Part shown: one piece after another, positions 9,249 to 17,395 of the stretch | Numbering within the stretch: the stretch's first letter is position 1 | Layout of the letters: the number at the start of each line of letters is the position of its first letter | Source: JAJRVH01 sp964505995 | GTDB lineage: Bacteria; Pseudomonadota; Zetaproteobacteria; Mariprofundales; Mariprofundaceae | Reading direction: 5' to 3' | DNA length: 20,386 bases | Assembly: GCA_964505995.1 (NCBI GenBank) | Contig: CAZDLB010000019.1 | Coordinates: forward strand, 1-20,386 | The notes under the pieces: model-generated | Database searches by the model: none | What the model saw: only the letters and a program-made list of their open reading frames with translations | Told to the model about the DNA's origin: nothing | Program-made: the position numbers and the translations under genes

Positions 9249-11510
9249 ATGCCGCATGCCCATCACACATTGAAGCAGGATCTGACGCGCACGCTGCTGG
9301 TGTGGAGCGGCCTGTTCTTCGTCTTCCTCGGCATCGTCTTCCTGCTCTCGTTCAATGCGCTGCGCGGCTATATCCTCGATCTGATGGCCGAGCACCGGCT
9401 GCAGTACCAGGCGGCCGAATTCGCGAAGCATCTGGATCAGAACGACGACAAATCTATCCAGGAGGAAGGCGATGCGCTGATCGAACAGCCGCTGATCTCC
9501 GCCATCCTGCTCGTGGATGCCAGCGGCCAGCTGATGCATGCCTCGATCACGCCCGGCGAGAAGACGCGCCTGCAGCTGTCCCGGCCCCTTACGAGCAGCA
9601 ACCTGGCATCGCTCGTCGGTTCCCTGAACCACCTGAAGCTCTATACCCGCGAAATCCCCGGGCATCATGCCTCGCTGGCGCTGATCATGGATGACCGGCC
9701 GGTGACGATGGCGATCCTGGCCACGACGGCCTGGACGGCGCTGCTGATGCTTCTGCTGCTCGGCATCTCGATCTTCGGCCTGCACCGCTCCCTGGAACGG
9801 CGGCTGGTATCCCCGCTTCACAGGGTTCGCGCCTCCATCGAGTCCAGGGGCATGCCAAGCGATGACTCGCTCGCCCAGCTTGAGAACGAGCTGCCCGAGG
9901 AAGCCGCGGAGATCCTCGACGTCTTTCAGCAGCTGAGGCATTCGCATCAGGATCTGAAGGAGCATATCGTCGAGATGATGCAGCTGCTGCCGGCCTGCTT
10001 CTGGTGGTCCACGGACGGCCGCCACTATGCCGGCGCCTCGAGCAAGTCCGTGCAGGTTCTGAAGCTGCCTCCGGATGCGCTTGCAGGCTCAAAGCTCTGG
10101 AGCTGGGGCGTGGCCGATGCCACGGCACTGGCCAACCGGCAGCAGCTGGCCGAGGCCATCCGCCGGGGCGATACGCATGTGGATCTCGCCTATCCAATCC
10201 ATCAGGACGGCGATGAGCGCTGGTTCGGCGAAAGCCTCACGATCCGCTACGACCATCATGGCGAAATCGATTGCATCTATGGGATCATCAACGACATCAG
10301 CGCCCGCAAGCGGCAGCAGCAGGTACTCTCCGAGCAGATTCAGATGGCCGAGCGCATGGATACGACGGCGACGCTGGTCGGCGGCATCGCGCACGAGTTC
10401 AACAACGCGCTGGCCGGCATGCAGGGCAACCTCTACCTCGTGCGCCAGCATATCGTTGATGCGAAGGACATCGAACGGCTGGATCGCATCGAGAACCTGA
10501 TCCGGCGTGCGGCCTCGATGATCGAGCAGATGCTGGTCTTTGCCCGACGCAGCCAGCTGCGCCCGGAACGCATCGATCTGGTCCGCTTCCTGCGCGAGTA
10601 CGAGGTGATCGTGCGGCCGACGCTGAGCCAGAACATCCGCTTCACGATCGAGCTGCCCGATGCGGATGAGCCGGCGCTGCTGTTTGCCGATGCCGGCAAG
10701 CTGCAGGAGGCGCTGACGCATCTGCTGCACAATGCCGTGGCCGCCGTGGCTGATCGCGAGCATCCCGACGTCCGGCTGTCGCTGGACTGCTTCGATGCCG
10801 ATGAGGATTTCATTCGCATGCATCCGAAGCTTGCCTCCAGGCGCTTGGTGCGCATCCGCATGCAGGACAACGGCTGCGGCATCCCGGAGGAGGTTCGAAA
10901 GCATATCTTCGAGCCGTTCTTCACGACGCGCGAGGTCGGCCAGGGCACGGGGCTGGGGCTGCCGATGGTCTATGGCTTCGTGCGCCGGCTGGGCGGTATC
11001 ATCCAGGTGGATTCCGTGCCCGGCGAAGGCACAACGATCGATCTATACCTGCCGCGCCGGGAGGAGCAGGACATGGAGCCTGGCGAGCATTCCGGCGAAA
11101 TCCTCCACGGCCATGGCGAGACGATTCTGATCGTCGATGACGAGGATGCGTTCCGCGAGACCGCCGCCGAGGTGCTGGCCGGCCTGGGCTATCGCACGCG
11201 CACGGCCTCCTCGGGACGCAAGGCGCTGGAGATCTTCGGCGAGCATGGCGACGAGATCGCGCTGGTCGTCCTCGATGTCGTCATGCCCGACTTAAACGGC
11301 ACCGAGACGGCGATGCAGCTGCGCAGGATCCGCAACGACATCCCGATCCTCTTCGCCACCGCCTACGATCTGACCCACACGCTCAACGGCATGGCCCACC
11401 TGTCCGGGACGGATATCATCCACAAACCCTTCCGCATCGCTGCGCTCAGCCAGAGCGTGCAGAAGCTGTTGACCGAGGCCGTCGAATCGACCGGCGAGAA
11501 CGAAGGCTAG
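9249..11510 (+). CDS. Membrane-bound hybrid sensor histidine kinase with C-terminal receiver
   Basis: A 753-residue two-component sensor. TM1 (about 15-36) and TM2 (about 151-177) bracket a periplasmic domain of roughly 115 residues with no family I recognise. A linker/HAMP-like region is followed by a PAS domain (about 242-355), the phosphoacceptor helix with H382 in VGGIAHEFNN, an ATPase domain with DNGCGIP (near 540) and GQGTGLGLPM (near 563), and a receiver (about 624-745) with the phosphorylatable D676 in VLDVVMPD. The ATG at 9249 has GAGGAG 4 bases upstream; an in-frame TTG at 9228 would start inside the putative -10 and is rejected. No response-regulator gene is adjacent, so output is unknown. 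The stop shares CTAG with ettA on the other strand. Confidence 0.92.
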   Translation: MPHAHHTLKQDLTRTLLVWSGLFFVFLGIVFLLSFNALRGYILDLMAEHRLQYQAAEFAKHLDQNDDKSIQEEGDALIEQPLISAILLVDASGQLMHASITPGEKTRLQLSRPLTSSNLASLVGSLNHLKLYTREIPGHHASLALIMDDRPVTMAILATTAWTALLMLLLLGISIFGLHRSLERRLVSPLHRVRASIESRGMPSDDSLAQLENELPEEAAEILDVFQQLRHSHQDLKEHIVEMMQLLPACFWWSTDGRHYAGASSKSVQVLKLPPDALAGSKLWSWGVADATALANRQQLAEAIRRGDTHVDLAYPIHQDGDERWFGESLTIRYDHHGEIDCIYGIINDISARKRQQQVLSEQIQMAERMDTTATLVGGIAHEFNNALAGMQGNLYLVRQHIVDAKDIERLDRIENLIRRAASMIEQMLVFARRSQLRPERIDLVRFLREYEVIVRPTLSQNIRFTIELPDADEPALLFADAGKLQEALTHLLHNAVAAVADREHPDVRLSLDCFDADEDFIRMHPKLASRRLVRIRMQDNGCGIPEEVRKHIFEPFFTTREVGQGTGLGLPMVYGFVRRLGGIIQVDSVPGEGTTIDLYLPRREEQDMEPGEHSGEILHGHGETILIVDDEDAFRETAAEVLAGLGYRTRTASSGRKALEIFGEHGDEIALVVLDVVMPDLNGTETAMQLRRIRNDIPILFATAYDLTHTLNGMAHLSGTDIIHKPFRIAALSQSVQKLLTEAVESTGENEG

Positions 11511-13186
11511 CGCACGAGCTTCTTGTATTTGATGCGATGCGGCTGGATCGCATCCTCGCCCAGGCGCCTCTTCTTGTCGGCCTCGTAATCGGCGAAGTTG
11601 CCCTCGAACCACTCGACATGCCCCTCGCCCTCGAAGGCCAGGATATGCGTGGCGATGCGGTCGAGGAACCAGCGATCATGCGAGATCACGACGGCGCAGC
11701 CGGCGAAATCGAGCAGCGCCTCCTCCAGCGCCCGCAAGGTTTCGACATCCAGATCGTTCGTCGGCTCGTCGAGCAGCAGCACATTGCCGCCGGATTTCAG
11801 CATCTTCGCCAGATGCACGCGGTTGCGCTCGCCGCCTGAGAGCGTCTTGATCTTCTTCTGCTGGTCGCCGCCCTTGAAGTTGAAGCGGCCGCAGTAGGCG
11901 CGGCTGGGCACCTCGATGCGCCCCAGCCAGATCGTATCCGAACCGCCGGAGATCTCCTCCCAGACCGTCTTGTCATCGTCCAGCGCATCGCGCGACTGGT
12001 CCACATAGGAAAGCTTCACGGTATCGCCGATGATCAGCTCGCCGGAATCCGGCTTCTCCTGACCGGTGATCATGCGAAACAGCGTCGTCTTGCCCGCGCC
12101 ATTGGCGCCGATGACGCCGACGATGCCGCCGCGCGGCAGATTGAAGCTGAGATCCTCGATCAGCTCCCGGTCTCCATAAGCCTTGCAGATATGCTCGGCG
12201 CGGATCACGACATCGCCCAGGCGCTCGCCGGAAGGGATGAAGATCTGCTTCGTGGCATTGCGCTCCTGCACCTCGCGACTGGCCAGCTCGTCGAAGGCCT
12301 TCAGCCTCGCCTTGGATTTCGCATGCCGCCCCCTGGCGCCAGCCCGAACCCATTGCAGCTCATGTTCGATCGCCTTCCTGCGCGCCGTCTCCTGCTTCTC
12401 CTCCTGCGCCAGCCGCTTCTCCTTTGCCTCCAGCCAGGCCGAATAGTTGCCTTCGAACGGAATGCCGCGACCGCGATCCAGCTCCAGGATCCAGCCGGCG
12501 ACATTGTCGAGGAAATAGCGATCGTGCGTCACGGCCACGACGGTACCGGGATAGTCATGCAGGAAGCGCTCCAGCCATGCGACGGACTCGGCATCGAGAT
12601 GGTTCGTCGGCTCATCGAGCAGCAGCATGTCGGGATTGGACAGCAGCAGGCGGCACAGCGCCACGCGCCGGCGCTCGCCGCCGGAAAGCTTCGTCACATC
12701 GGCATCCCAGTCCGGCAGCCGCAGCGCATCGGCCGCGATCTCCAGCTTGCGATCCAGATCCCAGGCATCGGCCGCATCGATGCGATCCTGGAGCCGACCC
12801 TGCTCCTCGATGAGCCGGTTCATCTCCTCATCGCTCATCGGCTCGGCAAAGCGGGCGGAGATTTCGTTGAACTGGTCGAGCAGGGCCTTGGTCTCGGCCA
12901 CCCCCTCCTCGACATTGCCGCGCACGTCCTTGTCCGGGTCCAGTTCCGGCTCCTGCGGCAGATAGCCGACCCTGATGCCCGGCGCCGGACGCGCCTCGCC
13001 GACGATGTCGGTATCCAGCCCGGCCATGATGCGCAGCAGCGTGGACTTGCCCGCGCCGTTCAGGCCGAGCACGCCGATCTTCGCTCCGGGCAGGAAGGAC
13101 AGATAGATGTCCTTGAGAATCTCCCGCTGGCCGGCGACGATCTTGCCCACGCCCTGCATGCTGTAGATGTACTGATAATCGGCCAC
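11507..13186 (-). CDS. ettA: Energy-dependent translational throttle protein EttA (ABC-F)
   Basis: A 559-residue soluble ABC-F ATPase. EttA binds the ribosomal E site and gates the start of elongation according to ATP/ADP levels. Two ATPase cassettes are visible: Walker A GLNGAGKST (41-49), signature LSGGE (167-171), Walker B MLLLDE (187-192); then GANGAGKTT (360-368), LSGGE (449-453) and VLLLDE (469-474). The linker between them (about 242-320), rich in Lys/Arg/Glu, is the P-site tRNA interaction motif. The family start (V/M-ADYQYIYSM, compare MAQYVYTM) fixes the start at GTG 13186, with GGAGG 7 bases upstream; 48 open codons further upstream are not part of the protein. It converges on the first hybrid kinase. 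Confidence 0.96.
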   Translation of the reverse strand: MADYQYIYSMQGVGKIVAGQREILKDIYLSFLPGAKIGVLGLNGAGKSTLLRIMAGLDTDIVGEARPAPGIRVGYLPQEPELDPDKDVRGNVEEGVAETKALLDQFNEISARFAEPMSDEEMNRLIEEQGRLQDRIDAADAWDLDRKLEIAADALRLPDWDADVTKLSGGERRRVALCRLLLSNPDMLLLDEPTNHLDAESVAWLERFLHDYPGTVVAVTHDRYFLDNVAGWILELDRGRGIPFEGNYSAWLEAKEKRLAQEEKQETARRKAIEHELQWVRAGARGRHAKSKARLKAFDELASREVQERNATKQIFIPSGERLGDVVIRAEHICKAYGDRELIEDLSFNLPRGGIVGVIGANGAGKTTLFRMITGQEKPDSGELIIGDTVKLSYVDQSRDALDDDKTVWEEISGGSDTIWLGRIEVPSRAYCGRFNFKGGDQQKKIKTLSGGERNRVHLAKMLKSGGNVLLLDEPTNDLDVETLRALEEALLDFAGCAVVISHDRWFLDRIATHILAFEGEGHVEWFEGNFADYEADKKRRLGEDAIQPHRIKYKKLVR

Positions 13187-13215
13187 GATCCAACCTCCAG
13201 ATGCGATGGCGGCCA

Positions 13216-13224
13216 AGCCTAGCA
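13216..13224 (-). promoter_or_regulatory. Weak candidate extended -10 for ettA
   Basis: On the minus strand TGCTAGGCT fits the extended -10 pattern TGnTAnnnT about 30 bases before the GTG start; the -35 region is poor (TTTTCC, 16 bases upstream). Confidence 0.25.
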
Positions 13225-13265
13225 GCTCACCGGCGGCGGAAAACCACGGAAAGGGGGATACGGGC

Positions 13266-13293
13266 TGGGCAATCGGGCCGGCATCGGTACCAT
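13266..13293 (+). promoter_or_regulatory. Weak candidate promoter for the dehydrogenase-pyrD operon
   Basis: TGGGCA (13266-13271) and TACCAT (13288-13293) are 16 bases apart, each a 4/6 match to consensus, leaving a leader of about 29 bases before the ATG at 13329. By-eye only. Confidence 0.3.
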
Positions 13294-13328
13294 TGGCCGG
13301 CATCGCAGGCAGCAAGGAGTACGGCAAC

Positions 13329-14069
13329 ATGGCGAAGGAATTTCAGGACAGGATCATCATGGTCACCGGCGCATCCGACGGCATCGGCCAGTTTGTCGCC
13401 GCCGCCCTCGGCGAGCGGGGTGCGAATGTCGTGGCGCTCGGCCGCAACGAGGACGGCCTGGCGCAGACCCAGCAGCGCATCGAGGAGCTGGGTGGCCGCT
13501 GCCTGTGCGTGCCGTTCGATCTGATGAACTTCGATGATTACGGCAAGCTGTTCCTGGCGCTGAAGGATCATATCCCGCACCTGGACGGGCTGGTGCACTG
13601 CGCCGGATACATCGACCGCTGCACGCCGATGCAGTACGTCAAGCTCAAGGACTTCCGCGCCATGCTCGACATCCACCTGACCGCACCGAACATGCTCACG
13701 CAGATGATGCTGCCGCTGATCCGGCGCGCCGCAAACGCGTCGGTCATCTTCACGACCTGCGACATGATCGATCAGGATCAGCCCAACTGGCATGCCTATG
13801 GCCTGGCCAAGCGGGCGCTGGGCTATGCCGCGGCGATGTGGCAGATGGAGCATCCGGATGCCCCGTATCGCTTCAATACGCTCAATCCCGGGCGCGTGCG
13901 CACCGAGCTTTTCCGCCGCTGCTACGGCGGCACGCATCCGAAGGAGGTGCCGTCGGCGAAAACGGTCGTGCCGGCCTATCTCCACCTGCTCTCCGATGCC
14001 TCCAGGGAACTTCGCGGGAAGACGCTGCATGCGCGCGATCTGATCGCGGCCGGGGCGCAGGCGGCATGA
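13329..14069 (+). CDS. Short-chain dehydrogenase/reductase (YciK-like) with altered catalytic residues
   Basis: A 246-residue Rossmann-fold SDR. The nucleotide-binding motif TGASDGIG (13-20) is intact and ALGRNEDGL (36-44) fits NADP(H) use. YxxxK is present (Y157, K161). At the catalytic Ser position, 13 residues before Tyr, there is Cys (C144); the usual tetrad Asn (VNV in E. coli YciK) aligns with H116, and the NAG motif reads CAG (91-93). Overall similarity to YciK extends along the chain (NPGRVRTELFR, PAYLHLLSD). Substrate unknown. ATG 13329 has AAGGAG 9 bases upstream; longer in-frame starts lack family similarity. The stop overlaps pyrD as ATGA, first gene of a four-gene operon. Confidence 0.85.
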   Translation: MAKEFQDRIIMVTGASDGIGQFVAAALGERGANVVALGRNEDGLAQTQQRIEELGGRCLCVPFDLMNFDDYGKLFLALKDHIPHLDGLVHCAGYIDRCTPMQYVKLKDFRAMLDIHLTAPNMLTQMMLPLIRRAANASVIFTTCDMIDQDQPNWHAYGLAKRALGYAAAMWQMEHPDAPYRFNTLNPGRVRTELFRRCYGGTHPKEVPSAKTVVPAYLHLLSDASRELRGKTLHARDLIAAGAQAA

Positions 14070-15025
14070 ACGCCAGCGCGGGCACGGCAAGTCCGAAATA
14101 CCGCAGCGATCTGTCGGTCGAGTTCGCGGGCCTGACGCTGCAGACGCCGCTGGTGCTGCTTTCCGGCTGCGTCGGCTTTGGCGAGGAGTTCACCCGCGTC
14201 GAGGGCTTTTCCAACCGTGACATCGGCGCCGTCATTCTCAAGGGCACGACGCTGGAGCCGAGGCTCGGCAATCCGCCGCACCGGGTCTATGAAACCCCGT
14301 CGGGCATGCTCAATGCGATCGGCCTGCAGAACCCGGGCGCGCGCCATGTCGTCGATGAAATCCTGCCGCGGCTGCCGCACGACGAGACCCAGTTCTGGGC
14401 CAATGCCAACGGCACCAGCCCCGAGGAATATGCCGAGGTCGCGCGCATCTTCGACGATTCCCCGGTCACGGCCATCGAGATCAACATCTCCTGCCCGAAC
14501 GTCAAGGAGGGCGGCGTGCATTTCGGCAACAACCCGGACATGGCCGCGCGCGTCGTCGAGGCGATGCGCCCGGCCACGAACAAGCCGCTGATCACGAAGC
14601 TTTCGCCGAACAATGCCGACATCGCCGAAACCGCGCGCCGCGTCATCGAGGCCGGGACCGACGGCCTTTCGGTCATCAATACGCTGGTCGGCATGGCCGT
14701 GGACATCCGCAGCAGAAAGCCGGTCATCGCCAATGTCTCCGGCGGCCTGTCGGGGCCAGCCATCAAGCCGGTTGCCTTGTGGAAGATTCATCAGACCCGG
14801 GCGGTGGCCGCGCGTCACAACATCCCGATCCTGGGCCAGGGTGGCATCACCTGCGGCCGCGATGCGATCGAATTCGCGATCACCGGCGCCGATGCGCTCG
14901 GCATCGGCACGGGCCTGTTCTACGAGCCGCTGATGTGCCGCGGCGTGCTTGAGGAGCTGGATGCCTACCTTCAGGAACAGGGCATGAAACGCTATGCGGA
15001 GCTGGTCGGCACGCTGGATGCATGA
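14066..15025 (+). CDS. pyrD: Dihydroorotate dehydrogenase, class 1B type (catalytic subunit)
   Basis: A 319-residue FMN flavoprotein of the fourth step in pyrimidine synthesis, dihydroorotate to orotate. ANANGTSPEEY (112-122) and NISCPNVKEGGVHFG (140-154) with C143 as catalytic base, INTLVGMAVD (204-213) and NVSGGLSGPAIKPVAL (223-238) are the class 1B pattern; class 2 membrane enzymes, usual in gammaproteobacteria, use Ser and have an N-terminal membrane helix, absent here. Class 1B enzymes normally need a PyrK iron-sulfur/FAD subunit to pass electrons to NAD+; none is in the window. The start overlaps the dehydrogenase stop by 4 bases. A different dihydropyrimidine-type oxidoreductase of the same fold remains possible. 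Confidence 0.88.
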   Translation: MNASAGTASPKYRSDLSVEFAGLTLQTPLVLLSGCVGFGEEFTRVEGFSNRDIGAVILKGTTLEPRLGNPPHRVYETPSGMLNAIGLQNPGARHVVDEILPRLPHDETQFWANANGTSPEEYAEVARIFDDSPVTAIEINISCPNVKEGGVHFGNNPDMAARVVEAMRPATNKPLITKLSPNNADIAETARRVIEAGTDGLSVINTLVGMAVDIRSRKPVIANVSGGLSGPAIKPVALWKIHQTRAVAARHNIPILGQGGITCGRDAIEFAITGADALGIGTGLFYEPLMCRGVLEELDAYLQEQGMKRYAELVGTLDA

Positions 15026-15779
15026 TCGCCTGCCGGCGCTTGCGCTGGCGGCTCTGGCCTTCGTGCAGATGGCGGGCGCCGGCACGCTGTCCACCGTCAC
15101 GCCCGATCGCTGGGTCAGCGTCGAAACGGTCTTCGACGGCGACACCTTCCGCACGACGAACGGCGAAAAGATACGCCTGCTGGGCATCAACGCCCCCGAG
15201 ATCCGCCATGACCGCGAGCCCGGCGAGCCGCTCGGCGAGAGAGCCAGATCGGCGCTGGAGGCGATGATCGCCGGGCGCACCGTGCGCCTGCGCCTGGATG
15301 CCGATCGCCGGGACGATTACGGGCGCACGCTGGCGCAGGTCTATCGCAAGAACGGCCAGTGGGTCAATGCCGCGCTGGTGCGCCGGGGACTGGCGCATGT
15401 GTATACCTTCGCGCCGAACTTCCGCTGGACCCCGGCTCTGCTGGCCGCCGAAAAACGCGCGCGCCGCGAACATCTCGGTATCTGGCGCACCCCGCGCTTT
15501 CGCATTCTCGAAGCCACGGACATCCATGCTGCGCACATCGGCCAGTTCCGTCTGGTGCGCGGGAAGGTATCGCAGCCGAAACGATGGGGCTTTTCGCTGG
15601 GCGCGCTGCGTGTAAGCATCCCGAGAAAGTATCGTCGCTGGTTCGAGGCGGTGTCGATGCCGGAGAAAAACAGCCGGGTCATCGTCCGCGGAACGATCCG
15701 CGCCGGCCGCGACGGCGGGCTCTACCTGGCGCTGCACTCGCCTTTCGACCTGGAAATGGAGGCCACGAAGACACGATGA
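14994..15779 (+). CDS. Secreted thermonuclease (SNase-fold) family protein
   Basis: About 261 residues. A signal peptide is likely (basic start, hydrophobic LPALALAALAFVQ, AGAG cleavage region near residue 30). The SNase domain (about 42-166) shows FDGDT with D50, IRLLGINAPE with R61 and E69, and DDYGR with R111, matching the catalytic Arg/Glu/Arg of staphylococcal nuclease; the Ca2+ ligand equivalent to Asp40 is Asn (N66). A C-terminal beta-rich extension (about 167-261) looks like an extra OB-type domain. The start is ambiguous: ATG 14994 gives a more basic n-region and overlaps pyrD by 32 bases; ATG 15018 overlaps by 8. The stop overlaps the protease gene as ATGA. Confidence 0.87.
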   Translation: MRSWSARWMHDRLPALALAALAFVQMAGAGTLSTVTPDRWVSVETVFDGDTFRTTNGEKIRLLGINAPEIRHDREPGEPLGERARSALEAMIAGRTVRLRLDADRRDDYGRTLAQVYRKNGQWVNAALVRRGLAHVYTFAPNFRWTPALLAAEKRARREHLGIWRTPRFRILEATDIHAAHIGQFRLVRGKVSQPKRWGFSLGALRVSIPRKYRRWFEAVSMPEKNSRVIVRGTIRAGRDGGLYLALHSPFDLEMEATKTR

Positions 15780-17233
15780 AGCGATGGAAGCTGACCTGCG
15801 GCCTGCTGCTGCTGATGATGCTGGGAGGATGTGCGACCAATCCGGTCAGCAAATCCTCGGAGTTCGTGCTGATGAGCGAGGAGCAGGAGCTTCAGCTCGG
15901 TCAGCAGGCCGCCGCCGAGGTGGCCAAGAGCATGCCGCTGCTGCCGGAATCCGATCCGCTGGCGCGCTATGTCGACCGCGTCGGCCAGAAGCTGGCCGCC
16001 GTGTGCGATCGTCCGGAACTTTTCTACCGCTTTCATGTCGTCGACGATGCGACGATCAATGCCTTTGCGCTGCCCGGCGGCTATATCTACATCTACCGGG
16101 GGCTGTTGACCCATCTGAACAGCGAGGCCGAGCTGGCGGCCGTGCTCGGCCACGAGATCGGCCATGTCACCGCACGCCATGCCGTCAAGCGCTATACCCA
16201 GGCGCAGGCCTATCAGCTCGGCATGGTGCTGACCTCGATCTTCGTACCCATCCCCGAGGCCGCCGGCCAGCTCAGCGACCTGCTGGCCACGGCCATCATC
16301 CAGGGCTATGGCCGCGCCGCCGAATCGCAGTCCGATGAACTGGCGCTGAAATACCTGACCCGCGCCGGCTACGATCCGCGCGCGGTCATCGGCATCCTGA
16401 AGACGCTCAAGCGCCTGGACGACATCGACACCCGCGAACGCACCGATGCCGGCGAGAAGGTCGAGAAATACCATGGCGCGTTTGCGAGCCACCCGGAAAC
16501 CGAGAAACGCATCCGCGATGCCGTGGCGCTGGCGGCCCGCGAACAGAGCGGTCAGGGCCTGGTCAACCGCCAGGCGATGATCGCCGCGCTCGACGGGTAT
16601 CCCTACGGCGACTCGCCGGAACAGGGTGCTGTGGTCGGTCACCGCTTCCTGCATCCCAAGCTCGGCATCCAGCTTGAATTCCCCGAGAACTGGGTCATCA
16701 GCAATTCACCGGCCGCGCTGAATGCCCGCATCCGCAAGCAGAAGGCCTTCTTCCAGATGCAGCTGAAGGAGCTGCGCAAGCGCCAGTCGCCCGCCGAGGT
16801 TCTGGAAAAGCTGTTCCCGGCGCGCAAGCGCGGTCCGATCACGACCGGCCGGCAGGCCGGCATGGCGTTTGCGCGCACGCTGGTGCGGCTTTCGGCTCCA
16901 CACGTCAGCCAGGCCCGGATCGATGCGCGCGTCTTTCTCAAGGGAGCGCGGGCCTACATCCTGCTGATGTGGGCGCCCCGGGATCGCTTTGCCGACTTCC
17001 AGCGCGATTTCGACGCCATCGCGTCAAGTTTCCGACCCTACGACCCCGAACGCGACGGTGACGTGCCGCGCATCGCGCTGCATGTGTGGACCAAGCAGGA
17101 CAGCTGGCAGCGGCTGGCGAAGGCCTCGCACATGATCCTGGGCCGCTTCACGGCCGAACGGATCGCGGCGCTCAACGGCATGGACATCGACGAGCAGCCC
17201 TCCCCCGGCACGGTCATCAAGACGGTTCGCTGA
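15776..17233 (+). CDS. M48 family zinc metalloprotease lipoprotein with LysM-like C-terminus
   Basis: A 485-residue envelope protease. The signal is of the lipoprotein type: MKRWK, hydrophobic core, LGGC with lipidated C19 and Ala at +2, which predicts the outer membrane. The catalytic motif is HEIGH (H126, E127, H130), with the third zinc ligand probably E183 in ESQSD (the family's ExxAD, Ala replaced by Ser). This resembles LoiP/YggG and BepA-type periplasmic quality-control proteases. After the protease domain (to about 260) comes a domain containing LGIQLEFPENW (about 300-430), and the last 45 residues (VWTKQDSWQRLAK...LNGM...PGTVIK) look like a LysM-type repeat. Last gene of the operon; ATGA overlap upstream. 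Confidence 0.92.
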   Translation: MKRWKLTCGLLLLMMLGGCATNPVSKSSEFVLMSEEQELQLGQQAAAEVAKSMPLLPESDPLARYVDRVGQKLAAVCDRPELFYRFHVVDDATINAFALPGGYIYIYRGLLTHLNSEAELAAVLGHEIGHVTARHAVKRYTQAQAYQLGMVLTSIFVPIPEAAGQLSDLLATAIIQGYGRAAESQSDELALKYLTRAGYDPRAVIGILKTLKRLDDIDTRERTDAGEKVEKYHGAFASHPETEKRIRDAVALAAREQSGQGLVNRQAMIAALDGYPYGDSPEQGAVVGHRFLHPKLGIQLEFPENWVISNSPAALNARIRKQKAFFQMQLKELRKRQSPAEVLEKLFPARKRGPITTGRQAGMAFARTLVRLSAPHVSQARIDARVFLKGARAYILLMWAPRDRFADFQRDFDAIASSFRPYDPERDGDVPRIALHVWTKQDSWQRLAKASHMILGRFTAERIAALNGMDIDEQPSPGTVIKTVR

Positions 17234-17320
17234 AGGCCCGCCTGGATGCTGAAAACAGGCATCATTCTTGCTTTCATATCCCGACGATCCGGGCCGCAGA
17301 TGGCTCGTCCAGGGGCTGAG

Positions 17321-17395
17321 ATGACCGATATCCGCATCACCGATGACTTGAGCCTGCCTCGCTTGCCATGTGCCGGCCGGGAGCCGCTCGCATGA
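17321..17395 (+). CDS. Possible small ORF (24 codons) coupled to the second hybrid kinase
   Basis: ATG 17321 opens a frame ending at TGA 17393-17395, overlapping the kinase ATG (17392) as ATGA. AGGGG (17311-17315) is 5 bases before the ATG. The peptide starts MTDIRITDDLSLPRLP and ends GREPLA. The same frame is open further up to an ATG at 17246 (49 codons in total). No family is recognised. The rest of the 158-base interval 17234-17391 shows no convincing promoter. It may be a leader or coupling ORF, or chance. Confidence 0.3.
   Translation: MTDIRITDDLSLPRLPCAGREPLA

Noticed and set aside
13206..13328. Longer start for the short-chain dehydrogenase (41 extra residues)
   Set aside because: The SDR fold begins at MAKEFQDRIIMVTGAS, and AAGGAG precedes ATG 13329; the extension is Ser/Gly/Pro-rich with no similarity.
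13187..13330. N-terminal extension of EttA by 48 residues
   Set aside because: Known EttA proteins start at the equivalent of ADYQYIYSM; GTG 13186 has GGAGG at good spacing, and the extension would cover the divergent promoter region and the dehydrogenase ribosome site.
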